A stretch of DNA of 64,000 nt from Pocillopora verrucosa (lineage: Eukaryota; Cnidaria; Anthozoa; Scleractinia; Pocilloporidae): positions 8,137,438-8,201,437 of the forward strand of contig NC_089312.1 in assembly GCF_036669915.1 (NCBI RefSeq), given 5' to 3'. Both the position numbers and the translations under genes were made by a program. This document shows positions 49,601-60,306 of the stretch, one piece after another. The notes under the pieces are model-generated. The model did no database searches. It worked only from the letters and a program-made list of their open reading frames with translations, and was not told the DNA's origin. Every line of letters starts with the position of its first letter. Position 1 is the first letter of the stretch.

Positions 49601-51563
49601 TAATAATTTTTTTCTCAAGTTCTCAGTTATCCCTAACAGGTTTTCCGTATAACCGCTACAAACATGCTAAAATTCATAAACATTCTTTTAAAAGGCCTCA
49701 ATTTCTTAAAGAAAAAGTGGTACTTTCGAAAGTTCCTTGAGACAAAGTGATATCTGTCCACAGGTCAAAATGACAGGCACCCACTTGTCGCAGCAGGTGT
49801 ATGCTCTTCTGACGTATATCCAAGCCACACAAAGTCAAACTCTTTTGGAGAAGAGCACCATTACAAAAAATAAAAGCAAAGAGAAGAAAAAGGCACCCAA
49901 AGGACTGAATATGCCAGGGAAGGTGAGTAAAAACATTTTTAGCACCGGGCTTCGGGTTTGTTTCAGTCGAATAAGCTAAACAGATAAATTTTAATCCACT
50001 ATATCATACCCCTGGTAATGTTTTGTCCAGTACCCGTTGTACAGGTCGCTAGTTTCAACCATGTCTTCACGGTAAATTTCCAAAATGAAGCACGCTAGAT
50101 TTTAACGGGCAAAATGGAGAGCTTAAAAGTTTCCTCTACCAACGGAACGACAACTACGAAATGCTTTCTTGGAGTCAAAATCTTCCACCAAATTTGCATT
50201 ATAAAGTTTTCGGAAGTAGTTTTAAAGACTTAGGTGGGCGCACATCAGCCTTGGGGTAGACACAACTGGATCGCCCTGATATTCCCTTAAAACTTATTTT
50301 GTATTTTGAGACTACACTACTTATGAGGTATTTCCCAAAATACATTTTTTAGGCAAAAGTTATGAAAGAGATGAAGTCTGTGCCGAACTTAATATATGCA
50401 ATGGAACAGTATGAGCGTTACCTAATACAGCTCTCAAAAAAGTCCAAGGTGAGAAAGGATTAGCCCTTTACACCCTAACATCAGTGAAGATATTCTCCAT
50501 ACTGTTCCTCAGACATTCCCCAAGGTGCTGACAAGGAGAATTTGTGTAACAATCAACAGCTTTAGCTGCTGATAATTTTCTTTATTCTCATGACCTTACT
50601 GCATGATGTGATGTTGATATTGTGAGGAGAATTTAGATGCTAATCACTCTTAGGGGTTAAGGGTTCAATTACTGGTTTCTCGATCAGGATCTCCATCTGT
50701 GAGCTCAAGGGTGGTGTCTCTTTACAATTTTCAGACCTGTATCAAAACTTTGGATGTCTTGTTCTTATAACCTAAACGAATTCCTGCATAGGATTAAATT
50801 CTTTAAGATGTTACAAAGATGCGGCCCTTTTCTGCACTTTCGTCCATGATTCCAAGTAGTAAATGGTGCAAACGAGCTTTGTCATTGGAAAATTCCGTTG
50901 TTAAATCGTCATGAATGAGTTATTAGGTTTCTTAACCTTGTTTTTAAACTCTCGTAGATCAATCTGATGGAACACTTTAAACGCAGTTTGGCACGAGACT
51001 TTAGAATAAATGGTGCAACATTAGATGCTGCTCTGAAAGAAGATTCAAGCAGTGAAGGTGAAGATGACGAGGGCGAGGAAGAGGATCAAGAAGAGGTTAA
51101 TGGTTTAAGTGCACTTTGTCATGTCATTGTAAATTATAAATTGTATTTTTCGCCATGCGTTTAGTGTATATTTCTTTGGTGGCTTCATCTACTGGAAGCA
51201 TTTAGTGAACTCTACTAAATACATGTAGGTATAAAAATCGAAAATTACTGAAGTTCCTACAAAAATATTGCCGCATGTCTATCAGCTTTTATTTAATACT
51301 TTAAAAACTTTTAAAATGCCTTAAGATATGGGCGTATTTTATCCAACAATTTTATAATAGTTTCACTTTTGGTGGTGTTACCTGACCGTTAAGTTATAGC
51401 TTGTCACTATTCGTCTTTACTACAGGATAAATCTGAAGAAGAAAATAAAGAACCTCAAGCGAAAAAGAAGAAAGTGATGGAAACAAATAAGAAAACGGGC
51501 AAACTAAGTTTAAAACAGAAATCATCAAACAAGCCATTGTCTCAAGAGAACAAACATAATTAA
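22625..51563 (+). CDS. FANCI: Fanconi anemia complementation group I protein
   Basis: A 29-kb gene of more than 40 small exons. Examples are 22625-22708 (start MDEKIICL), 23518-23688 (AVFKGSPC), 24221-24256, 24629-24714, 27650-27691 ([14 protein letters not shown]), 28386-28455 ([17 protein letters not shown]), 33870-33931, 34289-34424, 37063-37146, 44539-44661, 49768-49921 and the last exon from about 51425. Blocks align with human FANCI from end to end. Exon 33870-33931 encodes [10 protein letters not shown], whose lysine (codon 33886-33888) corresponds to human K523, the monoubiquitination site of the ID2 complex. The next exon encodes four SQ sites, matching the ATR phosphorylation cluster. 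The C-terminus is acidic ([19 protein letters not shown]) then lysine-rich (KKKK), like the human tail. FANCI pairs with FANCD2 to clamp DNA in interstrand-crosslink repair. One exon, between 25330 and 27650, was not pinned down. Full protein length was not summed. Confidence 0.95.
22821..22957. mobile_element. Short inverted-repeat element (FANCI intron 1)
   Basis: Left GGTAAAATTTCCTCACAGCC and right GGCTGTGCGGAAATTTTACC are inverted copies about 137 bp apart overall, followed by related CGCAGCCCCGTG (about 22995) and TATGGGGTTATGCGGAAAT (about 23200) fragments. This is consistent with a nested or tandem MITE. Confidence 0.6.
25679..25916. mobile_element. MITE with ~70-bp imperfect terminal inverted repeats (FANCI intron)
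   Basis: The left end GTGATGGTGTAGTCTGAT...GGGTGAGTGTGGTCCTG... is the imperfect inverse of the right end ...CAGGGCTACACTCACCTGGA...ACTACACTTTCAC. The element has no coding capacity. Similar ends are known to me from repeats in cnidarian and amphioxus genomes; the family assignment is uncertain. Confidence 0.6.
27065..27400. repeat. Degenerate minisatellite, ~55-60 bp unit (FANCI intron)
   Basis: About six diverged units share GGGAGCTCTTA.CAGAGCTCATTGA, then CAACCAACAAACTTCTTGCA-like sequence. The spacing of GAGCTC pairs and CTTGCA boxes shows the period. Confidence 0.7.
28904..29195 (-). mobile_element. MITE family A copy, reverse orientation, with internal insertion (FANCI intron)
   Basis: Starts TTAACCCTTTACACCCTAAC and continues CAGTATGCATATTCTCCATA, then TTTGTTTAACAATCAAAGCT and AGTCTCTCTTAGG. 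The middle is about 80-90 bp longer than in other copies. It ends just upstream of the FANCI exon that begins near 29228. Confidence 0.7.
33870..33931 (+). other. FANCI: FANCI exon carrying the conserved monoubiquitination lysine
   Basis: The upstream exon ends TTC TCA AG and this exon resumes A CAG GAG GAT GCA CGT AAG ATT, giving [14 protein letters not shown]. Human has ANQLDARKSAVAGF with K523 as the ubiquitin acceptor. The acceptor that keeps frame is CTTCTGAAG (ending 33869), not the CAG three bases later. Confidence 0.85.
34289..34424 (+). other. FANCI: FANCI exon with SQ phosphorylation cluster
   Basis: Encodes [20 protein letters not shown]: four SQ dipeptides within 18 residues, directly after the ubiquitination-site exon. 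Human FANCI has SQ sites at the same place, whose phosphorylation by ATR promotes ID2 activation. Here the cluster is S/Q/P-repetitive. Confidence 0.8.
34737..34880. mobile_element. Perfect 58-bp-arm hairpin element (FANCI intron)
   Basis: Arms 34737-34794 and 34823-34880 are exact reverse complements (58 of 58), separated by a 28-nt loop. The arm begins AATTGGAGGGCTCAGAGCAA. There is no coding capacity. It is most simply a foldback MITE; a hairpin small-RNA precursor is an alternative. Confidence 0.85.
36993..37009. repeat. (AT)n microsatellite
   Basis: Short AT-dinucleotide run (aaaatatatatatatattta). Confidence 0.7.
38318..38475. repeat. Left subterminal palindrome of the giant foldback
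   Basis: TGTTATTTGCCGGCTGGGAG at one side and its diverged reverse complement (CCCTTAGCCGGTAAATAACA) at the other enclose GAGGCCGTAGGCCGAGG as the hairpin tip. It reads as a self-contained MITE. An inverted copy occupies about 40352-40505. Confidence 0.8.
40352..40505. repeat. Right subterminal palindrome of the giant foldback
   Basis: An inverted copy of the 38318-38475 hairpin, with a few substitutions (for example GACCTCGG in place of GACCGAGG variants). Confidence 0.8.
43252..43386 (+). other. Candidate alternative last exon of FANCI
   Basis: Preceded by a strong pyrimidine tract and acceptor (TTTTTCATTCTTCTTAG). The 45-codon frame reads [10 protein letters not shown]...[15 protein letters not shown] and stops at TAG 43384-43386. 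The upstream FANCI exon (about 42782-42846, ending GAG AAG) has phase 0 and joins in frame. The regular downstream exon, beginning GGTAAAAAAATC near 43532, is also phase 0, so the two would be alternatives. ATTAAA near 43444 could serve as a polyadenylation signal. It could instead be an exonised fragment of another gene. Confidence 0.4.
44707..44915 (+). mobile_element. MITE family B copy (FANCI intron)
   Basis: Ends TTAACCCTTTAATCC and GTTAAAGGGTT are inverted. Internal blocks GTGATTAACATGTAACTTCTC, AATTCTCGTGACTTATTTAC and GAATTAACAATCAGATCTTGG are unlike family A apart from the shared terminus. Confidence 0.65.
45045..45065. repeat. (AAC)n microsatellite
   Basis: ACGACAACAACAACAACAAA run. 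Confidence 0.7.
46087..46212 (+). mobile_element. SINE-like fragment (FANCI intron)
   Basis: Contains AACACAACACAATGACCTGG, CCAGGGTTTACCCAG and CAATCCAGAGTCAAGCCC, resembling the degraded tRNA-derived end of the element also seen at 13901-14113. Confidence 0.6.
50462..50664 (-). mobile_element. MITE family A copy, reverse orientation (FANCI intron)
   Basis: Begins CCCTTTACACCCTAACATCA and includes ATATTCTCCATACTGTTCC, GAATTTGTGTAACAATCAAC and TAATCACTCTTAGGGGTTAA. Confidence 0.75.
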
Positions 51564-52692
51564 ACACCACTCTTACATGCAACTGGATAAGTGACAAATA
51601 GGTGATCTTACGCTGCCTAAATCTAAATAAGTGTTTGGACACAATTATACTGTATTTTCTGCAATTATTTTGGTAGAAAATTGTTTCTCTTTCCAACGCA
51701 GCATCCGTCCCTTTTGAAACAGCTTGGGCGCTATCAGTAATCCTTATTATTTCTTATGAAACAACATTTGGAAATGTACAACCCAATGAATAACTTACAC
51801 ATGGGCCATTCCTCTTTGGGGGTTTGCTTATTATTGCTGGAGAACTTACGTAGTTTGAAAAGATTCACTGTTGACTCGAGTAAACCAAGTCGGCCACCTG
51901 TGTAGTCTGTTGCAGCCAAAATTTCCGAGACTGAATTGACAGAGTCCCTTGTCCCATCTGATAGGTCTACCCATCTGATGAACTAAGGCCACAGCTGTAA
52001 CTGCAAGCTGCTGTGGAAGCCTGTACATTTTTATTTTAATTTTCATATATATCAAGGGGTTTGATCCCCATATGAGGAAAAAAAGGGTTGTACCATTCAA
52101 ACTCTTAGTCCACAGTTTATTTTGTTCCTTGCAACAATTACTGAAGAGACGTTACAAATAATAAGCCAAACTGTTAACTACCTTTTTGAAAAGATTGAAA
52201 GAAAATGAAAATCACAATAGGCGTTGCATATTTTATATTTGCGTGTTTGACCTCTACATCCATGTCCATTGTGTTTTGTTTCTAATTTGTCCCAAAGAAG
52301 TTAGGAGGGATAGTTGAAACAGGACTTTTAATCCACTTTACTCAAGATAAAAAAAAAATAAAAAAACATTGAACTTGATCTAACAACGGTTTAAAAAATA
52401 ACGTTCTTCAACAGAATTTGCCGATAACTCTTTCACAAAAGCTGTGGTGGTTGAATGTATTGTATTTTCAAGAGTCAGGGTTGATCAAGGGGTTCTTCAG
52501 TTTTCCTTGAATATTTTGATTTGACGAGATGTTGCATTCCAATTCTGGTAGACGGAAGCATATAAAGGAAGGGAATGTGGATGAAATGAGGGCACAAGTA
52601 AGTTTGCGCCCGTATAGGAAGTTAAAATATTACCCAACGTGGTCACCTAGAGCTACTTAAAAGTTAAAAGACTGATGATTGATTTCAGTAAC
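51564..52692. other. Intergenic, FANCI 3' flank
   Basis: Presumably the FANCI 3' UTR followed by non-coding sequence. No protein-like ORF, RNA gene or clear repeat was recognised. Confidence 0.5.
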
Positions 52693-52976
52693 CTACGCCT
52701 TAACTTCAACAGTAGAATTGTCCTCGTCCCCTGCAGAATCTCTCTGTGGCTGCTCGAATTCGTAATTTCCTGTAACATCTTGTGACTTTATGATTTCAGT
52801 CTTTGGCTCATTTCCAGTAGGCTCATTTTCAGGCTGTCCTGGCTTGGCAGACCTTTTTTGTTTTGTCTTCAGCTGTCCTTCATCTTGGGGTTTAGTATGT
52901 TCTGCCCGTGGGTGCTCATGTTTGTGGACATTCTCTCGCTCTTTTTCAGTTTCTTCCTCGGCTTCTTTGTCTGGGC
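52693..52976 (-). CDS. Putative orphan 3'-terminal exon (charged, low-complexity)
   Basis: On the minus strand an acceptor (TTCCACACAG) precedes a 284-nt frame at 52976. It encodes about 94 residues rich in E, K, P, Q, D and N, from GPDKEAEEETEKEREN to DEDNSTVEVKA and a stop at 52693. Composition suggests a disordered, soluble tail. The longer frame up to 53064 is not credible because its N-terminal part is a translation of the GAGTTCGCCCC repeat. I could not find upstream exons with matching phase between 53100 and 55600, and the next gene lies on the other strand. It may be the last exon of a gene with a long intron, or a relic. Confidence 0.3.
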
Positions 52977-53011
52977 CTGTGTGGAACATGTAAATAAAAG
53001 GGTATCCGCCG

Positions 53012-53101
53012 CTTTCGCCCCCTATCGAGTTCGCCCCTACCTTATACCGTGTTCGCCCCAACACTTTTCGAGTTCGACCCCACCAAGTCGAGTTCGCCCC
53101 C
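53012..53101. repeat. Short degenerate tandem repeat, GAGTTCGCCCC core
   Basis: Five related cores at about 53012, 53027, 53049, 53070 and 53090, spaced 15-22 bp. Confidence 0.65.
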
Positions 53102-55628
53102 AGATTGAGTCATGTCTAAATTAGTTACTATCGAACATTGCAAACAAGTTAGAACCAAGACAAGTTTTGAATTTTAATTGACCGACGGCCATTTTGAAAG
53201 TTTATATGTGCGTGGGAGCTGGGGCGACCGGAAACAAGAAATAATGTGGTCAAACAGTGAAATACAGAGAACTTTCGTGCAATTCAATAAAAGATATTTA
53301 TTTAGTAAATGTGTGATGTTTCTTTCGTTGGTTAGTACAAAGCGAATTGAAAAAAATCATCTCAGAGATGAACTGTTTAAGTATCACTGGTTCCTCCATA
53401 CTGTAATACTTCTTCCCGACTGTATTTTTACAGAATGTCACGAGTAATGAACTTTGAGAAAAAAGTAAGACCGACGTTTGGCTCAATTGCCATTTTGAGC
53501 ATCAAGTTGTTCAGCGGTTTCTTTATCCTCAGCATGCTCCAATTTTCACTCGTAACTCATGGTACCTTGCCTTTGTACAAAGTTTAAGCCAAAACGGTGG
53601 GCCATTTTCTTATGGACACTCTATTAATATTTTCTGAATCTCAAAGTTTGAAAAACTTTATAGATAGTATTCTGAATACCTATAATATAAATGAAGATGC
53701 AAATTTTAACAAGGCATGAAATGTTTGTGCCAAGGGATAAAACATGCTCTCTAAAATGGCGACCGAGGATAAAATTCGTCAGAAGGAATGTAACTTTACA
53801 ACCAAAAAAGTACGTGATCTAAAATAATGCCTTGGCAAAATTTATCCTCGATGCTATTCATGTAATCGGAGGAATGATGGTGTGAAATTTTTCATATTGA
53901 CAGATGTTTGTGCGTATCACTTAGCCGTAACATGCATGATATTACACCCCCAGCCATGAAAAAATAAATCCAATTTTTTTCGAATTTTAATTTGCATTTT
54001 CTTGGCTGTAGTAATAGCTGACTAAATAGGAAATTTGAAAATTTTGAATTAAAAGGTACAAGTGTATATTGTATGAACTTCTTGTTGGCTCAATGTAAGT
54101 GGTCTCGATTTTCATCTGTTATTTTTTGGTATTTAGCTCAACCGCTTTGGTAGAGAGTTGTACCTTTGAAAAGTATAAATGGTACTTGGACGGATTTTTT
54201 TAATAGTAAACTCAGATTTTCAGGAGTTAAATCTAACTGCATTATAACTCTAATTGTAAAATTTAACGTTTTCGTTCTGCTCTTCATCCAATGATGCATG
54301 ACGCAGCGAGGAATTAACGTGTATCGTTCCGCCCGTTTCGAACATCTGTTAAAATGATCCCAGCTACACGGAGAAGATCATTTACCTTGAAATGAATATT
54401 AAAAAAAAAAGGCTTAGTGAAAAATATTCAGAAGACAAAAAATTGTAGTTCTATCCAGTTTGCTCCATTAAAAAAAAACGTTTTAAGTCAAAACTTTTCT
54501 TTCAGTTGATTGGCTATGATATGATGTTTCCTGTTTGGGAGGCCCTCAGTCGTCAATTAACCCACAAACAATTAAAAAAGAAAGGTATATCCTGCAGGGA
54601 ATCCAAAATTGTACATCCTTTGAAATGTCATTGCTCGGCCGTCCCTACTATGATTGTTTTTGTTTGCTTTTCCTCCAAATTTCCATTCGAAGGCCCCGTA
54701 AAATTAATCACAGTTGTGTAACGTCGGCTGTTTTACTTATGTTTGGCTTTTCCTGAACTCCAAACCAGAAAATTTCTATAATGATGCAGATCTAGAGCTG
54801 TAAAAGAACATCGAAAATGTTTCACACCGGTGTATGTTTTATTTGACGAACTGTAAAAGTGACAGGCTAAATCGGAAGGTACGTCTAGCTTTCAATATTT
54901 GCCATCAATGTAACTTTATCGTGAAATGTAATGTCAGTCGTTGATGAATAGCTGATTACTTTGTTAAACTGCATAAGGTAAATTTTATAAGGCGTGATAA
55001 GTGTTTTGTGTGCTTTCTATTATTTTAAAGGGAGATTTCGATTTCGGAAAGCGCAAGAAAATATGAACAGTTTATATTTTGGGAAATATGAAAATAGCGC
55101 ATGGAAGTTACAGACTTAAAAACATACTGTGCAACTTCTTGGAAATTGTATGACTTAGAATATCAACCTTATTAGTGAAGATAAATAAAAAAATTACAAA
55201 CAGCTTCCTATCTTAAGGAAGAAAAGAGATCAACTTAATTCAAAATCTAACCTGTGGTTTTTTTTTCAGGTGAAATGAAAAAAAAAAATTGGTTGAGAAA
55301 ATCATTTTTAATATGTCTTTAACGATTATTTTCTAATATTTTCTAAGAAACAGTATCTCAATTTGTTTCATCAAGGATTCAAAATACTGAATCAAACTCA
55401 TTTCACCTAGTGGCACATACTAATTTCTGTTTGGCATTTGCTTCTGGCTATTTATGGCATTCTGTGAAAAATTACCACAGGTTTGGCCTTTGACCACAAG
55501 AGAAAACATAGTTGAAGTTAATGAACGTAAAACGATAAGAGGATTGTGCGCTTTAACCGAAAACACACTTGATTGCTTTTTCTTTCAGCTCTCCAGGTTT
55601 TTCATAAATTAATTAAATAGGAACGAAG
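53102..55628. other. Intergenic upstream of the lectin gene
   Basis: AT-rich sequence with small ORFs only, none with coding composition. The true first exon of the lectin gene, possibly with a signal peptide, could lie here unrecognised. Confidence 0.45.
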
Positions 55629-58600
55629 ATGCGACTAAACGTTTTCAAATTTCGTTCAGAATCCAAAGGAACTTTTGAGGAAATAACTACAGCGCATGTG
55701 AATGAACAAAATGACGGTTTTGTTATTATGGAAAATTATAATTATACAGGTCAGTAAACAGCGTGAAAAAATGTAAATCCCTTAAGTTATTTTGATTTCT
55801 TCTCTTCTACAAAGTTCCGTCTCATCCAAACATCACTTGTTTTTGCATATCTCTAAACACAACAATGATTAAAATGTAATTACCAAAAAACAGGTGAACT
55901 GTGAACCTTTATCTGAATATCGTATGCTAAAAAATTAATGATTTACTTCCAGTTCTTTTTCTTAAGTTTTATATTTATTACTTTTTTCGTTTTAGAGGGT
56001 TCCTTTTGCGAATTATTTTTAAAAAGGGGAGTTACCCTTTCCTTAACGCAAAACGAAGTATATCAATTTTATTTTTAACTATAGTAGATAATCTGTAGAA
56101 ACTCGATAAAAATTTAATCATTTCGTGTAAGAGATTATATTTTTCATCCTTTTTACTTAACCACACAGATCATCATTAATCTGTAGCTTCGTTGAATCTT
56201 TGTATGCAAAGTATTCCTACGAATAGGATTTGTGCAGTGCCGTCTCTGTTAAACAAAGCAAATAAAAAAGGGGATATTCATTAATGTCAGTTTCTCTCCG
56301 CATCAATCGATCATGATTTTACAGTTCATTTGGAAGCAAACACATCATGGGAATCTGATAAAAATTGTGTTTAACCAAAGATTCACTCATTAGTATTTTG
56401 TTTTCGAATATTGGTTTTAATCTGCTTCTATTTCGACCTATTTAGAATTTTTGTATTTTTCTTATTTTTTGAAAGGTGGTAGGTTTGTTTACAGCCACAC
56501 AGGTATGGTACTCGGGATCTGATCACTACTGGCCACTAAACGAAATAAAATACAACCAAGTGTATGATCACAGGTACTTTAACGGATGGTGGAATGGGTA
56601 TATCAGAGGTAACGAACAACTTATTACTGCCTCACTGAATCTTTGATACTTCTTTCAATCGAAGCGAAAATGAGCTAGTCTTGAGATTTGCCAACAAATG
56701 TCAGAAGAGTCGATTCAATTTCAAAAATATTGTTCTGATACGACAGTAATGATTAGTATGAAAATTCTCTTCACGAAGTCAGTTAAGTTCTGATCGCTTC
56801 ATTGTTTTCTGATTAATACAGGTAATGCCGAGATCACATGGTCTTCACCTCAAATCGGCCTAGATCTATATGGTCCAGATACATGGATTGACTTTGGTGC
56901 TAGATACAACTCCTGTTATGTGGACGTGAAATATTGCAACCAAACTGGTTTTAGCGTTGCATTTTGGGTAGCTTTCCAAGAGTCTTCGACTTCGCACGGT
57001 TTAATCGAATTTGGAAGTGGTGATTGCGGGCTCAGCCTCGCCCGAACACCTGAAAATGAGATAAATGCAACAATTAAAAGCATGGAATTAAACATCACTT
57101 GGAGTTTGCAAAGCGTAAATGCAAGTGTTCGTCACGGAATGTGGCACCATCTGGCACTGACCTGGAACGCTTCTGGTGAAGCACATCTTTTTATCAATGG
57201 CACAAGGTACGCGAGTCTCATTGCTTTTGGCTTGAAATTTTTCGTCTGTCAAGCATTAACCAGGAGGGTATTAGGCCTCGGGGCTTGACATAAGGTGGTC
57301 GCTACTGGAGTCTAAAACTTTTGCATACTATTTCATGCACATAACATTTCGCTTAAAAGGCGATAATGATCATTACTAGGAAAATTATTTTTGTGGCTGA
57401 GCATTTGCAAACCTGGGTGATTTGTTTGACCAGATAAAAAGAGGGAGATGCAAATTTTCGTTTGGTTTAATATTAATCGGGGAGTATCAAATTACAAACA
57501 CCATTAAGGGTTTCCTCCTCTGATCTTGACGGAAAATATGCCCCATTCGATCAAAACCCTCTCGAATGCGAGTGCAAAATTTTGAAACGTTTCCCTGAGG
57601 AAGGGGTATATTGATTTAAGGGCATAGAAGTCGGTATTCTAACTCCGGAGAAACGTGAGCACACGGATTAAGGTCGATCGCGCAATCTTATTAGGCAAAG
57701 AGTGCTATGCTGCCGCAATAGACGACTGTCAACTGGATTGCTGGGCAGGAAATGGTTTATCTTTTTCAATGACTGGGAAAAAAAAAGCTTAAACTGGTTC
57801 TCTGTCTCTTTTTAATAGATTGAACAATGTAACCAAGCTCACAATTTCTCATGTCTCCTGTTCTCACTCAAATTGCACGTGTGATTGGTCAATGAAAGCC
57901 GGTAACGTGCCAACTTTCCGCAACTCAAGTACCCAATCATATCCGTCCTTGTTGCTCGCCAGGTTGGTTTTATGGCATTATGCTGTTAATAATGAAACAG
58001 TTCTCAATTCATCGCGAGGTGTACAAGGTAAGAGACTTTTACTTGAGTCAAGCAAAATGTTTCAAAGTTTGGTTCTTTAAAATAACTGGTATTTAACTCC
58101 GAAACTTTATTGCAAGATACAACAGATCAGTGCTAAGTTGGGTCAAAGCTTTTTTAATAAATAAGAATTTATGCCACATGAGTGTAGAAACGAATCACAA
58201 CCGAGTCCAATAAATATGTAACTTATCAATGTGATGATATTTTGGTATTGTTGTTGATTATTTTTATTAAATCAAAGATTGTCTTGAAATAAATGAAAAC
58301 CTACGTTGCAAATTCTGTTGAAAATTTGATGTGTCACGGATACTTGAGAGAGGTCTTGAAATTTTCTTTTAGGATTATTTCTCTCGAACAGAGGGTGCTA
58401 CGGCCGTTGGATTGCTAACTTACAATTTTGCTACTACATCCCACCTAACTCTGAAAAGACGTGGTACGAGGCGAGGGAAAGTTGTGTTAAAAAAGGAGGA
58501 AATCTAGTCAGCATTGGGAGCTTAGAGGAAGACAATTTCTTGGAGGATGTGCTGCTGCAGACTGGAAATGTACCAAGTTGTATGTACATTGGACTGCAGA

Positions 58601-59740
58601 CTGGTCGTGTAGGCTTAACACCGTCTTGGGTAGATGGCAACTTTTGGAACTTCTCAAAACTCAGCTACGACCTGGAAAATGTCACTGATTTGTGCGCATA
58701 CCGAGGCTCGGATGGTTTGTGGCATCTGTCCAACTGCAGCAAGAAATGTCGCTTTATCTGTAAGAGATATAGAGGTGGGTCCTATGAAACAAAACTACAA
58801 AAAAACTGCCCTAATATCATTAATTTTCTTGCCTTCTTTTGTTACCAATCAATGGTTGGCTGTGGTTACCTTGCATTTTGTTGGATGTGTTTTATTTTTT
58901 GGGCGAGTTATGTCTTCAGATTCACAACCTGCGTGATTGACTTCATAGGAGTTGTCCGCAAATAAGGCGCAAAAGCTCTGAAAAGGAGGTAATAGTAACT
59001 TGCTTCCTGATTTTCGCGGCTCCATGGCATCTAAGTTCCTATATTGAAAAATCAGCTTTGCGGATATTAGCCACACGAATGTGCTGTTGCTGTTGCTGTT
59101 GTATCAGAAGTAAACCGATGAAGATTATTATCGGCTTGGGATGTATTCCAGAGCGGAAGAAAGGAAACCAAATCCAGTCGTGGGTAACTTTTGCCCTTAA
59201 CCCTTTTACCCCTACAAGTGACAAGCATTTAAATTCTCCTTACAAGATCACCCCTAAATCAAACATTGAGGTCACAAGAATAAAGGAAATGATCATCAAC
59301 TATTAAAAAGTTCTTAATTGTTTAACAAATTCTCCTTGTCAGCACCTTACGATTTGTGTAGAGAACAGTATGGAGATGCATACTGATGTTAGGGTGTTAA
59401 GGGTGTTAATTTCTCTTTATGGACCAAACTTTTCATCCCCTAATTTTATTTTATTTCCTTAGGTGGCTTATTCAAAAACGCCGAATTTCGTTGTCGAGAG
59501 AGAAGATACAACCGCCAGCTCGTAGGACACCGCTTGTCCATACGATGGGTGCTGAGTGAGCTGGATTGTGCAATGGACTGCTTGATTTATGGCTCAACAT
59601 GTGCATCATACAACTATAAACAAAACGACTCGTCATCAAGTAAGCAAAATATCTGCGAGCTTAACGACGCAAATCAGCACAAAAATCCCGCGAGTCTGAT
59701 CTACAGTAGAGGCTTTCAGTACTGCGAAAGAGTGTCGTAA
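55629..59740 (+). CDS. LamG - C-type lectin - PAN/apple modular protein
   Basis: Six exons join in phase: 55629-55749, 56495-56608, 56822-57206, 57819-58027, 58373-58774 and 59463-59740, giving about 502 aa. Residues ~45-270 look like a concanavalin-A-like/LamG_3 domain (FSVAFWVAFQ, then GMWHHLALTWNASGEAHLFINGTR). Residues ~280-410 are a C-type lectin-like domain with WYEARESC, YIGLQTG, WVDGN and the closing C..KCRFICK. It lacks the EPN/QPD and WND calcium/sugar motifs. Residues ~411-502 resemble a PAN/apple module (LSELDCAMDCLIYGSTCASYNY, then CELNDA and YCERVS-stop). It has many N-glycosylation sequons. The architecture implies a secreted or surface recognition protein. The modelled first exon has no signal peptide, so the N-terminus may be wrong. 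AATAAA lies at 59800-59805. Confidence 0.8.
59197..59408 (+). mobile_element. MITE family A copy (last intron of lectin gene)
   Basis: Starts TTAACCCTTTTACCCCTACAAG and ends GTTAGGGTGTTAAGGG. Internal GAACAGTATGGAGATGCATA and CAAATTCTCCTTGTCAGCACC match the other copies. Confidence 0.8.
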
Positions 59741-59799
59741 GATCTCTTCATATCGTGTTGTTTCGACAGACGTTTTCTGTTCTAGATACAGTTATCACA

Positions 59800-59805
59800 A
59801 ATAAA
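59800..59805 (+). terminator. Polyadenylation signal of the lectin gene
   Basis: AATAAA 60 bp after the stop codon at 59738-59740. Confidence 0.6.
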
Positions 59806-60238
59806 CTGTCGCTGCTTCCTGGCTGATGAATTGCTCATTGCAGTTTACCAGTTGTAGGCTTATGTATTTTGACTCGTGTTTTTATCGTTTGTTCAATTCC
59901 TTTACGTTCAGGATGATCTGCAGCAATGAGAAATCAGAATTATACGAGAGCTCCACCATTAACCGAAGAAGTCTTTTTCTTTCACAATTGTATCCTAGAA
60001 ATAATCCACGGCCGGCTACGATATACTCGTCTTTCAAATAGGCTGAGTGGCTCAGGCTGCCAGAGTATTCCAGGGTATATAGCAGCAAACGATAAGAAGT
60101 AGTACCCTCACCCATTGGATGGGATTCTATTCCAAAGCAATCTTTCACCTAAACCTCTCCCCTTCCCCCATAGTTTTTTCTGGAGGCTGTTAATCCTCCT
60201 GGATACGACGTTAATTTTCTCAGCAACAAAATGCGTGA

Positions 60239-60274
60239 CCCTAATAAGCCATTTCCGAATTACCATTGACCTCA

Positions 60275-60306
<32 letters not shown>

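Noticed and set aside
52977-53064. N-terminal extension of the orphan minus-strand exon
   Set aside because: It is a translation of the GAGTTCGCCCC tandem repeat and sits upstream of a good splice acceptor.
53178-53447. 89-aa plus-strand ORF
   Set aside because: No domain, no splice partners and AT-rich random composition.
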